Source: Winogradskyella sp. | Lineage (GTDB): Bacteria; Bacteroidota; Bacteroidia; Flavobacteriales; Flavobacteriaceae | NCBI RefSeq assembly: GCF_028282165.1 | Contig: NZ_JANQIM010000001.1 | Location: forward strand, 1-64,000 | DNA: 64,000 bases | Direction of reading: 5' to 3' | Notes under the pieces: model-generated | What the model was told of the DNA's origin: nothing | The model's database searches: none | What the model saw: the letters and a program-made list of their open reading frames with translations, nothing else | Translations under genes and position numbers: made by a program | In this document: piece after piece, positions 16,209-26,924 of the stretch | Layout: each line of letters opens with the position of its first letter | Numbering within the stretch: the first letter of the stretch is position 1

Positions 16209-17225
16209 TTACCTAAATCCAAAATTGACACCCACTGAAAATACATCAAATTCTGAGAGATGGTATTCTGCATTCAACCTAAAAAATCCTAATTTTAATT
16301 TTGCGCCTAAAGTACCTCTAACTGCTGAAACATCACTTGATACTGAAAAAGGATCAACTATAGTTTCGGTAATTAAGATCCCATCAGTAACCCTGTAGCT
16401 TCCTAAAAGATCAGATTCAGATTTTCCAGTTATATAACCTAATCCACCATAGATATTGAATATTGGGAGCTTTGTAGAAACTGCTAACTGAAACAACCAT
16501 GTGTTGGTATTGTTGTCTATTCTTTGATTTTCACCTTCAATTCCTGAAGATTCCGTAATGTCATAAGAACCATCTAAGTGGTTATAAGCTATTAGTCCAG
16601 ACAATGCTACTGGCCACAATTTGTCCGCAGGCAACCATTCTGTAAATTCTAACTGAAGGGCAGCACCGTACATGCTCAAATTAACATCATCTGTATCAAT
16701 CTTTGGAAAATATCTTGCTTTTACCTCAATACCACTTCCTAAACCAACGGCGCCTTGCAAAAAAGCGGTTGGTAATAAGTTAGCACTTTGATCTCCAATT
16801 CCTTGTGGTAATTCTAATTGCACTGTTTGTGATCCAAAAATAGGGTCATCGTATTCTACTTCGACAAAAATTACTGGATCATTTTCACCCAGAACAGAAG
16901 CCACATTCTGCACGCTTGGACCTTGTACAAATTGGACATTCTCATATTCTGAAGTATTCATACTAAAGAATTTATCTTCATCATTAACTAAAGCGGCATT
17001 GGCAACCAGAGAGATCTCAAAGCCTCCAAGAGGTTTCACTTTTGCAGAATTAAACCAATTGGCATTCATACTATGTATGAGGCCGTTAGTCCCAGGTGCT
17101 AAGTAATCATTGGCAAACCGTCTTGCATCCTCTACACCCGCAGCAAGTAGAACATCTATATCGTTTTGTGCCTTTGCAGTAAATAAAGATGCGAATAGAG
17201 CAACAAATAAAACTATTTTTTTCAT
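16209..17225 (-). CDS. DUF6588 family secreted protein, probable outer-membrane barrel
   Basis: The 338-residue protein has a signal peptide (1-19, ending FTAKAQ). The N-terminal part reads DVLLAAGVEDARRFANDYL and GLIHSMNANWFNSAKVKPLGG (in two parts), as in the DUF6588 family. The C-terminal half alternates aromatic and polar residues (LWPVALSGLIAYNHLDG, IYGGLGYITGK, LGFFRLNAEYHLSEF) and ends in FGFR, as outer-membrane beta-barrels do. The function is unknown. It stands alone between its own promoter and terminator. Confidence 0.8.
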   Translation of the reverse strand: MKKIVLFVALFASLFTAKAQNDIDVLLAAGVEDARRFANDYLAPGTNGLIHSMNANWFNSAKVKPLGGFEISLVANAALVNDEDKFFSMNTSEYENVQFVQGPSVQNVASVLGENDPVIFVEVEYDDPIFGSQTVQLELPQGIGDQSANLLPTAFLQGAVGLGSGIEVKARYFPKIDTDDVNLSMYGAALQLEFTEWLPADKLWPVALSGLIAYNHLDGSYDITESSGIEGENQRIDNNTNTWLFQLAVSTKLPIFNIYGGLGYITGKSESDLLGSYRVTDGILITETIVDPFSVSSDVSAVRGTLGAKLKLGFFRLNAEYHLSEFDVFSVGVNFGFR

Positions 17226-17250
17226 TTGGGTTAAGTTTAAATTTGAAGTT

Positions 17251-17258
17251 CAAATATA
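17251..17258 (-). promoter_or_regulatory. Promoter -7 box of the DUF6588 gene
   Basis: TATATTTG on the minus strand, 25 bases before the start at 17225. Confidence 0.5.
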
Positions 17259-17323
17259 ATAAAATACTATCAAAAAACGCATTTTATCGTTATAAATTGC
17301 ATTTCAACGAATTTTAAAATAAA

Positions 17324-17353
17324 AAAACAGCTACGGTTATACGTAGCTGTTTT
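17324..17353 (-). terminator. Terminator of gyrB
   Basis: AAAACAGCTACG, a short loop, then CGTAGCTGTTTT, 26 bases after the gyrB stop. The perfect stem has a T-run on either strand. Confidence 0.9.
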
Positions 17354-17379
17354 ATGAATGATTCCTGTAAATTATTTAC

Positions 17380-19413
<2,034 letters not shown>

Positions 19414-19450
19414 TCATTTAAAGCTTTTTATCGACTTTATGCAATAATTA

Positions 19451-19464
19451 TTAACAATTGTTAA
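19451..19464. promoter_or_regulatory. 14-bp perfect palindrome upstream of gyrB
   Basis: TTAACAATTGTTAA is fully self-complementary, as expected for a dimeric repressor or activator site. It lies about 52 bases upstream of the gyrB -7 box. Confidence 0.5.
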
Positions 19465-19470
19465 AAACAC

Positions 19471-19506
19471 AAAAGTGTCTTAAAACGGCTAAAAAGTGTC
19501 TTAAAA
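19471..19506. repeat. Two 15-bp direct repeats spaced 21 bp
   Basis: AAAAGTGTCTTAAAA occurs at 19471-19485 and again, identical, at 19492-19506. The start-to-start distance is 21 bases (two helical turns), the arrangement used by regulators that bind direct repeats on one DNA face. Confidence 0.7.
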
Positions 19507-19578
19507 TGAATTTTATCTTTTTTTATTATTATCAAAAAGCAGTAATTAGCAAAAATTGCTTATAAGTTGTCTTTTTGC

Positions 19579-20211
19579 TTATAAAAAATTGAACTCGGCA
19601 TCAATTTCTTCTAGATTTATATCAAAACCCTTCAATAGTTCTGACTCCGCATAATGTACATCTTCCATGATCATTTTCACAAAGTTGAACATGTGCAGCG
19701 TACCCTCTTCTGTGGTCTGATTGATTTCAAAGATACCATTACTAACGGTTTGTCCAAAATCATTATAGAATTGTACGGAAGTATATAGATTATTCAACGA
19801 TTCTGATAGTTCTAAATCAAAATCTTTCATCAAACCTGACTGAACAGCTGTTTGAAAGGAAGCTGTCCGTAATCTAAATATACGATGCCCTTTCCAGAAG
19901 CCTAAAGGATTGGTTTTAGTGGTTTTCATCGTTTCAGTATCCAATGTCCTTAGAGTATCTCTCAACATATTATGATAAGGAAACACAGCTTCAATGTGTT
20001 CTTTGTTCGCTTGAATTTCTTTTTTAATACTAGTGAGTATCTGAAATTTCGCTTCTTCTGCTTTTATCTTATCATTCCAATTGTTGATCTGAAGTGCTAT
20101 AAGAATACCAACTACCACTAGGAATATTTCTCCAATAGCATATTTGAAATATGCCGCTGTTTTATTCTCCATAATTAGGTTTTGACGAATTTTTCGAAAG
20201 AATTTAATCAT
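19579..20211 (-). CDS. DUF6090 family protein
   Basis: The 210-residue protein matches DUF6090: an N-terminal basic stretch MIKFFRKIRQ, then ENKTAAYFKYAIGEIFLVVVG leading into a single membrane helix (about 27-43) that ends in ALQINNWND. A long, mostly helical domain follows, with charged residues and no catalytic motif. The N-terminus should be cytoplasmic and the rest periplasmic. Such genes are frequent in Flavobacteriaceae and have no known role. It reads toward gyrB with 261 bases between the gyrB start and its own stop. Confidence 0.88.
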   Translation of the reverse strand: MIKFFRKIRQNLIMENKTAAYFKYAIGEIFLVVVGILIALQINNWNDKIKAEEAKFQILTSIKKEIQANKEHIEAVFPYHNMLRDTLRTLDTETMKTTKTNPLGFWKGHRIFRLRTASFQTAVQSGLMKDFDLELSESLNNLYTSVQFYNDFGQTVSNGIFEINQTTEEGTLHMFNFVKMIMEDVHYAESELLKGFDINLEEIDAEFNFL

Positions 20212-20418
20212 GAGCTTACGAATACCTTAAAATTTGTCAAGATTAAACTTAACTATTCATAAATGTAATAAAATGTTATGAAACAATAGTTTTACAAAAT
20301 ACAGAAACCAAAAAAGACATGCTCAAAATTTACTGGCTCAAAATGCTTGGATAATTACATATCAATTCGTTATGAAAATAGCTATATAAAACTTATCTTA
20401 CAAAGTAAAAACTGCTTA

Positions 20419-21516
20419 ATGACAAGATCAATTATTTGTGCGACAGCATTGATTTTTCTGACTCTTTTTACACATGCTCAAACAGAGGATAAATTTGTTG
20501 AAAGCAGACCCACATTCATAGGTATAACCTTAGATTATGGGTCTTTATTAAAACATGCACCATCTTTACGTGAAATTCCTGATGCCTATCCTTCTGGTAT
20601 TGGAATCGACTGGAGCAAACTTCTACTTACACAACGCGCATGGGATTTTTGTAGTTGCTTTCCTAAAGTTGGTGTAAATCTCTCCTATTGGAGTTTTGAC
20701 AACCCCGATGTGTTAGGCAATGGCGTTATTGCCATGGGTTATGTTGAACCGTACTTTAGAACTCAAAAGCGAACAAATCTATTTTTTCGAATGGGCATTG
20801 GAGGTGCATATCTTACGCAACCTTTTGATGCCATAACCAATCCTTTGAATGAATCTTACAGTACCGATCTTAGCTTTGCCTTATTAGTTGGACTTGGGAT
20901 CAACTACCGTCTCAACGAAAAGCTTAATCTTCGTTTCTCAGCCAATTACAACCACACCTCTAATGGTGGTGTAAGTACGCCAAATAAAGGTCTCAATTTT
21001 CCTTCACTTAGTGTTGGTGTTAATTCAAGTTTTGAGGATGTGGTATTCCCTAATTTAAAAAAGATTGGAAAACGACAACCTCCTGATGATAAAGACCGAA
21101 TATATGTGGCACATTTCTCTGGATGGAGCAATGCTGCTGTTGGTGATAAAGACAAATTCTACGTTTTTGGTTTTACCGGAAAATATAGCAGATGGATAGG
21201 TGGTAGAAGTGCACTAACTGGCGGTACAGAATTAATATTTGATTTCTCAAGACGAGAGCAAATTAAGCTAGATAATGCTGATGCCAGCTTTGTTCAAGCC
21301 GCTGCCTTAGTCGGTCACGAATTCTGGCTTGGACGTGTTACCTTTAGCCAAGAATTAGGTATATATTACTTTAATGACTATCGCATTAATGATGATGTTT
21401 ACCAACGCTATGGCTTAAACTACCATTTTAAGAACAATCTCTTTTTTGGCTTTAATTTGAAAGCCCACAGACACATCGCCGATTTTTTTGATTTAAGAAT
21501 CGGCTATAAGTTCTAA
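20419..21516 (+). CDS. PagL-like lipid A deacylase / acyloxyacyl hydrolase family
   Basis: I chose the ATG at 20419 because it begins a proper signal peptide (MTRSIICATALIFLTLFTHA); an upstream in-frame ATG at 20347 adds 24 unlikely residues. The 365-residue product contains the PagL signature: NYNHTSNGG with candidate catalytic H179 and S181, then PNKGLNFPSLSVG with a conserved Asn/Gly pattern. The rest looks like beta-barrel strands, ending in RIGYKF. PagL removes a 3-O-acyl chain from lipid A in the outer membrane. The protein is roughly twice the length of classical PagL, as in other Bacteroidota, and the added barrel-like half is of unknown use. Confidence 0.82.
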   Translation: MTRSIICATALIFLTLFTHAQTEDKFVESRPTFIGITLDYGSLLKHAPSLREIPDAYPSGIGIDWSKLLLTQRAWDFCSCFPKVGVNLSYWSFDNPDVLGNGVIAMGYVEPYFRTQKRTNLFFRMGIGGAYLTQPFDAITNPLNESYSTDLSFALLVGLGINYRLNEKLNLRFSANYNHTSNGGVSTPNKGLNFPSLSVGVNSSFEDVVFPNLKKIGKRQPPDDKDRIYVAHFSGWSNAAVGDKDKFYVFGFTGKYSRWIGGRSALTGGTELIFDFSRREQIKLDNADASFVQAAALVGHEFWLGRVTFSQELGIYYFNDYRINDDVYQRYGLNYHFKNNLFFGFNLKAHRHIADFFDLRIGYKF

Positions 21517-21544
21517 AACATAATAATCATTAAGCCACTGTTAA

Positions 21545-23206
21545 TTAATATGCATCTTCATGTACTTTTGCAACGGCTCTTCCTGAAGGATCGTTCATGT
21601 TTTTAAAAGCTTCGTCCCATTCTAGTGCTATCTTTGTACTACAAGCTACACTTGGTTCTTGTGGTACACTTAATGCTGCTGCATCGCTTGGGAAGTGTCC
21701 TTCAAAAATTGTTCTATAGTAATACTCTTCTTTATTTTGTGGTGTTTGTATTGGGAAACGGAAATGTGCATTAGCCATTTGCTCATCACTTATTTCTTTT
21801 TCTACAATATCCTTTAAGGTATCTATCCAACTGTAGCCTACACCATCACTAAATTGCTCTTTTTGTCTCCATGCTACACTTTTTGGCAACATATCTTCAA
21901 ATGCTTTACGTACTACCCATTTTTCCATACGCTCACCATTAATCATTTTATCTTGTGGGTTAATGCGCATAGCAACATCCATAAATGCCTTATCCAAAAA
22001 TGGCACACGGCCTTCGATTCCCCAAGCCGCTAAACTTTTGTTAGCTCTAAGGCAATCGTACATATGTAATTTACTTAGCTTACGAACGGTTTCTTCATGA
22101 AACTCCTTCGCATTTGGTGCTTTGTGAAAGTATAAATATCCTCCAAACAACTCGTCTGCGCCTTCACCTGATAACACCATTTTAATTCCCATAGATTTAA
22201 TAACACGTGCCATAAGATACATTGGTGTACTAGCCCTCACTGTTGTGATGTCGTACGTCTCTAATTGATATATAACATCTTTAACAGCATCCAAGCCTTC
22301 TTGAATGGTGAATTTAATTTCATGGTGAACAGTACCAATATGATCTGCTACTTTTTTAGCTGCAGCTAAATCTGGTGAACCTTCTAAACCTACTGAAAAA
22401 CTATGCAATTGTGGCCACCAAGCCTGTTCTTTGTCGTCAGCTTCTATACGTCGTTGTGAATATTTTTTGGCTATTGCCGAAGTTACTGAAGAATCCAATC
22501 CACCCGATAATAAGACACCATAAGGCACATCACTCATTAACTGTCTGTGTACCGCATCCTCTAAAGCTTGTCTCACCTCAGCAATACTGGTTTCATTGCC
22601 TTTTACAGCATCATAGGCTTCCCAATCACGTTTGTACCACTGTACCAATTCAGCATCTTTACTACTCAGGTAATGCCCTGGAGGAAACAATTCGATCTTT
22701 GTACAGACACCTTCTAAAGCTTTTAACTCTGAAGCCACATAGAATGTTCCGTACTTATCCCAGCCCATATATAGTGGAATAATGCCCATATGGTCCCTGG
22801 CAATGAAATATTCGTCTTTTTCCGCATCATAAATAGCAAAGCCAAAAATACCATTCATATCATCTATAAAGTCATGCCCTTTTGCTTTGTATAGTGCTAA
22901 AATCACCTCACAATCGCTTTCGGTTTGAAACTTATAATCTGGAAATTGGGCACGTAATTCTCTATGGTTATAAATTTCACCGTTTGCAGCAAGAATCAAT
23001 TTCTTATCTTCACTAAATAAAGGCTGTTTACCAGAAGCCGGGTCTACAATCGCTAAACGTTCATGGGCCAATATGGCCTTATCGTCACTATAAATTCCGC
23101 TCCAGTCTGGACCACGATGGCGAATGGTTTTTGCCATTTCCAAGACTTGAGGTCTTAGTTCTTCAGATTTTTGTTTTATATCGAACGCACATACTATTCC
23201 GCACAT
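21545..23206 (-). CDS. asnB: Asparagine synthase B (glutamine-hydrolysing)
   Basis: The 553-residue enzyme makes asparagine from aspartate, ATP and glutamine. Cys2 after the initiator Met (MCGIVCAFD) is the glutaminase nucleophile. The amidotransferase domain shows RHRGPDWSG, LAHERLAIVD and AANGEIYNHRELR. The synthetase domain carries the pyrophosphate loop LLSGGLDSSVTSA and LSGEGADELFGGY. The length is as in E. coli AsnB. It is a single gene with 30 bases between its stop and the preceding PagL-like gene. I found no TAnnTTTG box with correct spacing upstream. Confidence 0.97.
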   Translation of the reverse strand: MCGIVCAFDIKQKSEELRPQVLEMAKTIRHRGPDWSGIYSDDKAILAHERLAIVDPASGKQPLFSEDKKLILAANGEIYNHRELRAQFPDYKFQTESDCEVILALYKAKGHDFIDDMNGIFGFAIYDAEKDEYFIARDHMGIIPLYMGWDKYGTFYVASELKALEGVCTKIELFPPGHYLSSKDAELVQWYKRDWEAYDAVKGNETSIAEVRQALEDAVHRQLMSDVPYGVLLSGGLDSSVTSAIAKKYSQRRIEADDKEQAWWPQLHSFSVGLEGSPDLAAAKKVADHIGTVHHEIKFTIQEGLDAVKDVIYQLETYDITTVRASTPMYLMARVIKSMGIKMVLSGEGADELFGGYLYFHKAPNAKEFHEETVRKLSKLHMYDCLRANKSLAAWGIEGRVPFLDKAFMDVAMRINPQDKMINGERMEKWVVRKAFEDMLPKSVAWRQKEQFSDGVGYSWIDTLKDIVEKEISDEQMANAHFRFPIQTPQNKEEYYYRTIFEGHFPSDAAALSVPQEPSVACSTKIALEWDEAFKNMNDPSGRAVAKVHEDAY

Positions 23207-23444
23207 AACTTTTGTTTTTATTATTAATTATGAGACAAATATTAGACTAAACTTTCATTTATTAAATATAAATAGCCATATTGATAATAAATTAATACTT
23301 TAATGATGAAATTTTATAAATTTCAATAGACAAATTAGCTAAATTGACAGTTTAACTTTTAATCTGTAAACTTTAATATTTCTTTTCGACTGTTTTGTTT
23401 GTTAATAGATACTTTTAATTAAAATAAAATCTTATCGTTTTATT

Positions 23445-23990
23445 ATGAAAACAACACAACTAATCACAACCATTGCTTTTGCATTCATGATGCTATTATC
23501 TTTTAATGCAGAAGCCCAAAAATTTAAAGACTTAGACAAAAGTCCTATGGACGCAGCTTCCTTTCCGAGCGATTACAAAGTTTCTGATAAATTAATCAAA
23601 ATTGTGTATAGCAGACCTCAATTAAAAGGCAGAGATGTAAGTAAGCTAGCCAAACCAGGTAAAGTTTGGAGACTTGGAGCCAATGAAGCTGCTGAATTGC
23701 ACGTTTACACTGATATGAAACTTGGAGGGAAATCCATTAAAAAAGGTACTTACACTGTGTATGCCATTCCTGGAGATAAAGAATGGACAGTGATCGTTAG
23801 TACCGATCTTAATGTTTGGGGAAGCTATTTTTATAATGAAGCTAATGATGTGGCAAGAATTACAGTTCCTGTAACAGAAGGAGACGAATCTTTGGAAGCA
23901 TTTTCTATTGCGTTTGAAAAATCAGATAATGGCGTACACATGCATATGGGCTGGGGAAAAATCAGAGTTGCCGTGCCATTTACCAAATAA
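23445..23990 (+). CDS. DUF2911 family secreted protein
   Basis: The 181-residue protein has a signal peptide (1-24, ending AEAQ). The mature chain is a single DUF2911 domain: IVYSRPQLKGRDVSKL, KVWRLGANEAAEL, IKKGTYTVYAIPGDKEWTVI, and the end HMHMGWGKIRVAVPF. It is small and beta-rich, predicted periplasmic or secreted. No enzymatic activity is established for this family. It has its own downstream terminator shared with queE. Confidence 0.9.
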   Translation: MKTTQLITTIAFAFMMLLSFNAEAQKFKDLDKSPMDAASFPSDYKVSDKLIKIVYSRPQLKGRDVSKLAKPGKVWRLGANEAAELHVYTDMKLGGKSIKKGTYTVYAIPGDKEWTVIVSTDLNVWGSYFYNEANDVARITVPVTEGDESLEAFSIAFEKSDNGVHMHMGWGKIRVAVPFTK

Positions 23991-24007
23991 GAAATTTGTT
24001 CATATTG

Positions 24008-24036
24008 AAAAGGCCTTGATTTCTCAAGGCTTTTTT
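24008..24036. terminator. Bidirectional terminator between the DUF2911 gene and queE
   Basis: AAAAGGCCTTGA, loop TTTC, TCAAGGCCTTTTTT: a perfect 10-base stem flanked by A and T runs, between two convergent genes. Confidence 0.92.
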
Positions 24037-24037
24037 A

Positions 24038-24670
24038 TTAGGGTATATTCAAATATTTATGCGTCTGGAGCGAAACTTTCCATTTGGGGTTGGCCATTAC
24101 ATACTCTACAATAAGCGGCATCACTTTTTCACGTTTACTCCATTCTGGCTGCAGATATAAAATACAATCCTTATTCACTTTAGAAGCCTGTTCTTCTGCA
24201 AATCTAAAATCATCTTTATTATAGATGATGCATTTTAGCTCATGGGCTTCGTCATAGATTTCTTCCTTGGGCAATTTTACCTTTTTTGGTGACAGGCAAA
24301 TCCAATCCCATTGGCCTGTTAACTTATATGCTCCAGAAGTTTCAATGTGCGTTTGCACTTCTTTTGCCTTTAACTGTTCGGTTAATGGACCCATATCCCA
24401 AGTCAATGGCTCACCTCCCGTAACAACAATAGTATTACTGTACTTCACAGCATTGGCCACAATCTTTTGAGTCTCGGTTGGTGGATGTAATTCTGCTATC
24501 CAACTCTCTTTAACGTCGCACCAATGGCAACCAACATCACAACCACCAATTCTCACAAAATAGGCTGCAGTCCCTTTATGATAGCCCTCTCCTTGAATGG
24601 TATAAAACTCTTCCATTAAAGGCAGTAAATATCCTTTATCTATTAACTCTTGTCGCTCTCTTCTTGTCAT
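24038..24670 (-). CDS. queE: 7-carboxy-7-deazaguanine synthase (radical SAM)
   Basis: The 210-residue radical-SAM enzyme rearranges 6-carboxytetrahydropterin to 7-carboxy-7-deazaguanine in queuosine biosynthesis. The N-terminal segment FYTIQGEGYHKGTAAYFVRI leads into the cluster motif CDVGCHWCD, here with C-x3-C-x2-C spacing. VVTGGEPLTWD supplies the SAM-binding GGE-type motif. I set the start at ATG 24670. A TTG at 24679 would add three residues but lies inside a TATCTTTG promoter box. FolE (4151-4828) makes the pathway precursor. Confidence 0.95.
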   Translation of the reverse strand: MTRRERQELIDKGYLLPLMEEFYTIQGEGYHKGTAAYFVRIGGCDVGCHWCDVKESWIAELHPPTETQKIVANAVKYSNTIVVTGGEPLTWDMGPLTEQLKAKEVQTHIETSGAYKLTGQWDWICLSPKKVKLPKEEIYDEAHELKCIIYNKDDFRFAEEQASKVNKDCILYLQPEWSKREKVMPLIVEYVMANPKWKVSLQTHKYLNIP

Positions 24671-24676
24671 AGTCGG

Positions 24677-24684
24677 CAAAGATA
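24677..24684 (-). promoter_or_regulatory. Promoter -7 box of queE, near-leaderless
   Basis: TATCTTTG on the minus strand with six bases to the ATG at 24670. It fixes the start codon choice and predicts a leaderless or very short-leader mRNA. Confidence 0.55.
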
Positions 24685-24771
24685 TTAATAAGTTTATAGT
24701 TTTTAGTCTCAGTTTGAAGTTCTTTGCAATCTCATTATGCTTCCTAAAACTAGGAATGTGGTGACTGCCAA

Positions 24772-25218
24772 CTATTTCGCAGCGATAACATCGATCTCAA
24801 TACTCGCTCCACCAGCTAAACCAGCGGCAGCATAAGTTGTACGCGCTGGTTTTTTTGTGAAATAAGTCGTGTAAACCGAATTAAAAGCTTTAAAATCGTT
24901 GATGTCTTTGAGAATTACAGTGCACTTCACTACATTGTCTAAAGAAAGATGATGATGTTCTAAGACAGCCTTAATATTTTCAATAACTTGCTTTGTTTCA
25001 TCTCCAATACCACCAGATACGAGCTCTCCTTTTTTATGGTCTTTTCCTATTTGACCTGTTAAAAACAAAAAGTCAGCAGTTTCAACGGCATCACTAAAAG
25101 GCACATTGGCTCTACTTGGTTCGTGTGATTCATGGAATATAATTTCCGATTTTGAATTATCACAAGATTGAAAACTTACTAAAACCAATAGGCACAAGAT
25201 TGAAAATAGAGACTTCAT
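24772..25218 (-). CDS. RidA/YjgF-family protein with lipoprotein signal
   Basis: The 148-residue protein begins with a lipobox signal (SILCLLVLVSFQSC) and continues as a complete Rid domain of about 120 residues: FLTGQIGKD, VIENIKAVLEHHHLSLDNVV, CTVILKDINDFKAFNSVY, and ARTTYAAAGLAGGASIEIDV with the arginine that binds substrate carboxylate in RidA. RidA normally hydrolyses reactive 2-aminoacrylate imines in the cytoplasm. A lipid-anchored, exported version must have a different setting or substrate. It stands apart from queE by about 100 bases. Confidence 0.88.
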   Translation of the reverse strand: MKSLFSILCLLVLVSFQSCDNSKSEIIFHESHEPSRANVPFSDAVETADFLFLTGQIGKDHKKGELVSGGIGDETKQVIENIKAVLEHHHLSLDNVVKCTVILKDINDFKAFNSVYTTYFTKKPARTTYAAAGLAGGASIEIDVIAAK

Positions 25219-25366
25219 ATACTAAGGTTTAAACTAGACTAGATAATCGAGATTTGAATATAGTAAATTAACTCCGAATTTTTAAGGCTTAGCATCATAA
25301 GCCTCTTAAGTTTTCTTCGAGGTAGTTTACCAAAATTACATTATTTTTATGCAAATTTTCCGATTA

Positions 25367-26905
25367 ATGACGAATTCTGATAAATTCATAAAAGACATAG
25401 CAGAAGGCAATACATTTAAAGGCGACTATATCAGTTTAGGTGCTGCAATGCTTGATGGTGAAACCAAGACCAATGCCTACGTCAATGTGCCATTAAAGAC
25501 CATGAATCGTCATGGTTTAATTGCAGGTGCGACCGGAACAGGGAAAACAAAAACTTTACAGGTATTAGCAGAAAACCTATCGGAAAAAGGAGTACCTGTG
25601 TTGCTTATGGATATTAAGGGTGATTTAAGCGGTTTGGCAAAAGCTAGCCCAGGACATCCCAAAATTGATGAGCGTCACGAAAAAATAGGCCTTCCTTTTG
25701 AACCTAAATCCTTTCCTGTTGAGATTTTAACACTCTCTGAACAAGATGGCGTAAGATTACGTGCTACGATTAGCGAGTTTGGGCCAGTTCTTATTTCTAG
25801 AATTTTAGGTGTTACCGAAACACAAGCTGGAATCATTTCAGTGATTTTTAAATATTGCGACGATAATAAATTACCTCTTTTAGACCTCAAAGATTTCAAG
25901 AAAATGCTGCAGTATGCAACAAGTGAAGGCAAAAAGGAATTTGAGGAAGCTTATGGTAGAATTTCTACAGCATCGACTGGAGCGATTTTAAGAAAACTTA
26001 TTGAAATAGAGCAACAAGGTGGTGACCTCTTCTTTGGAGAAACCTCATTTGACACCCAGGATTTACTTCGAATCGATGAAAATGGTAGAGGTTATATCAA
26101 TATTATCAGACTGACTGATATTCAGGATAAACCCAAGTTGTTTTCGACCTTCATGCTGAGTTTATTGGCTGAAATCTATTCTACCTTTCCCGAGCAAGGT
26201 GATAGTGGCAGACCAGAACTTATTATGTTTATAGACGAGGCGCACTTGATTTTCAATGAAGCTTCAGATGCTCTTTTAAATCAGATTGAAAGCATTGTTA
26301 AGCTCATCCGAAGTAAAGGTGTTGGTCTATATTTTGTTACCCAAAATCCAACTGATGTTCCAGAAGCGGTTTTAGGTCAATTGGGATTAAAAGTGCAGCA
26401 TGCACTGAGAGCATTTACTGCAAAGGATAGAAAAGCTATAAAGCTAACCGCTCAAAACTATCCTGATACAGAATACTACGACACGGCAGAAGTTTTAACA
26501 TCCTTAGGTATTGGTGAAGCTTTGGTCTCTGCGTTAGATGAAAAAGGTAAGCCTACTCCCCTTGCCGCTACAATGATGCGTGCTCCTATGAGCCGCATGG
26601 ACATTTTGACCGAAGCTGAACTTAGTAGTTTGTTGGCACAATCGCAATTAGCAAAAAAATATAATAAGGAGATAGATCGCGAAAGTGCTTACGAAATGCT
26701 AAATGAAAAAATAAAACAGGCAGAAGCTGAGGAAGCTAAACGCAAAGCTAAAGAAGAGCAAGAAGCACTTAAAAGAGCCGAAAGTAAAAGGAAATCCAGT
26801 TCTAGCAGAAGACGTAGCAAGCGACAAAATCCTATCGTTAAAGTGTTATCTAGCCCTACAGTTATAAGAAGTGTATTGGGAATCTTAACGAAGATGCTTA
26901 AATAA
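25367..26905 (+). CDS. HerA-like ATPase of the DUF853/YjgR family
   Basis: The 512-residue P-loop ATPase has Walker A GATGTGKTKTLQ, then GVPVLLMDIKGDLSGLA, Walker B IMFIDEAHLIF, and sensor segment LYFVTQNPTDVPEAVLGQLG. The C-terminus is a charged helix followed by a serine/arginine/lysine-rich tail. An ATG 18 bases upstream (25349) is also possible. I prefer 25367 because family members start close to the sequence SDKFIKDIAEGN. Its biochemical role is not established. It shares a transcript with the lipoprotein gene 19 bases downstream. Confidence 0.88.
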   Translation: MTNSDKFIKDIAEGNTFKGDYISLGAAMLDGETKTNAYVNVPLKTMNRHGLIAGATGTGKTKTLQVLAENLSEKGVPVLLMDIKGDLSGLAKASPGHPKIDERHEKIGLPFEPKSFPVEILTLSEQDGVRLRATISEFGPVLISRILGVTETQAGIISVIFKYCDDNKLPLLDLKDFKKMLQYATSEGKKEFEEAYGRISTASTGAILRKLIEIEQQGGDLFFGETSFDTQDLLRIDENGRGYINIIRLTDIQDKPKLFSTFMLSLLAEIYSTFPEQGDSGRPELIMFIDEAHLIFNEASDALLNQIESIVKLIRSKGVGLYFVTQNPTDVPEAVLGQLGLKVQHALRAFTAKDRKAIKLTAQNYPDTEYYDTAEVLTSLGIGEALVSALDEKGKPTPLAATMMRAPMSRMDILTEAELSSLLAQSQLAKKYNKEIDRESAYEMLNEKIKQAEAEEAKRKAKEEQEALKRAESKRKSSSSRRRSKRQNPIVKVLSSPTVIRSVLGILTKMLK

Positions 26906-26924
26906 TTAACCCTAAATCTAAGTA

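Noticed and set aside
24671..24679. TTG start of queE three codons upstream
   Set aside because: It lies inside the TATCTTTG promoter box, so it would not be in the transcript.
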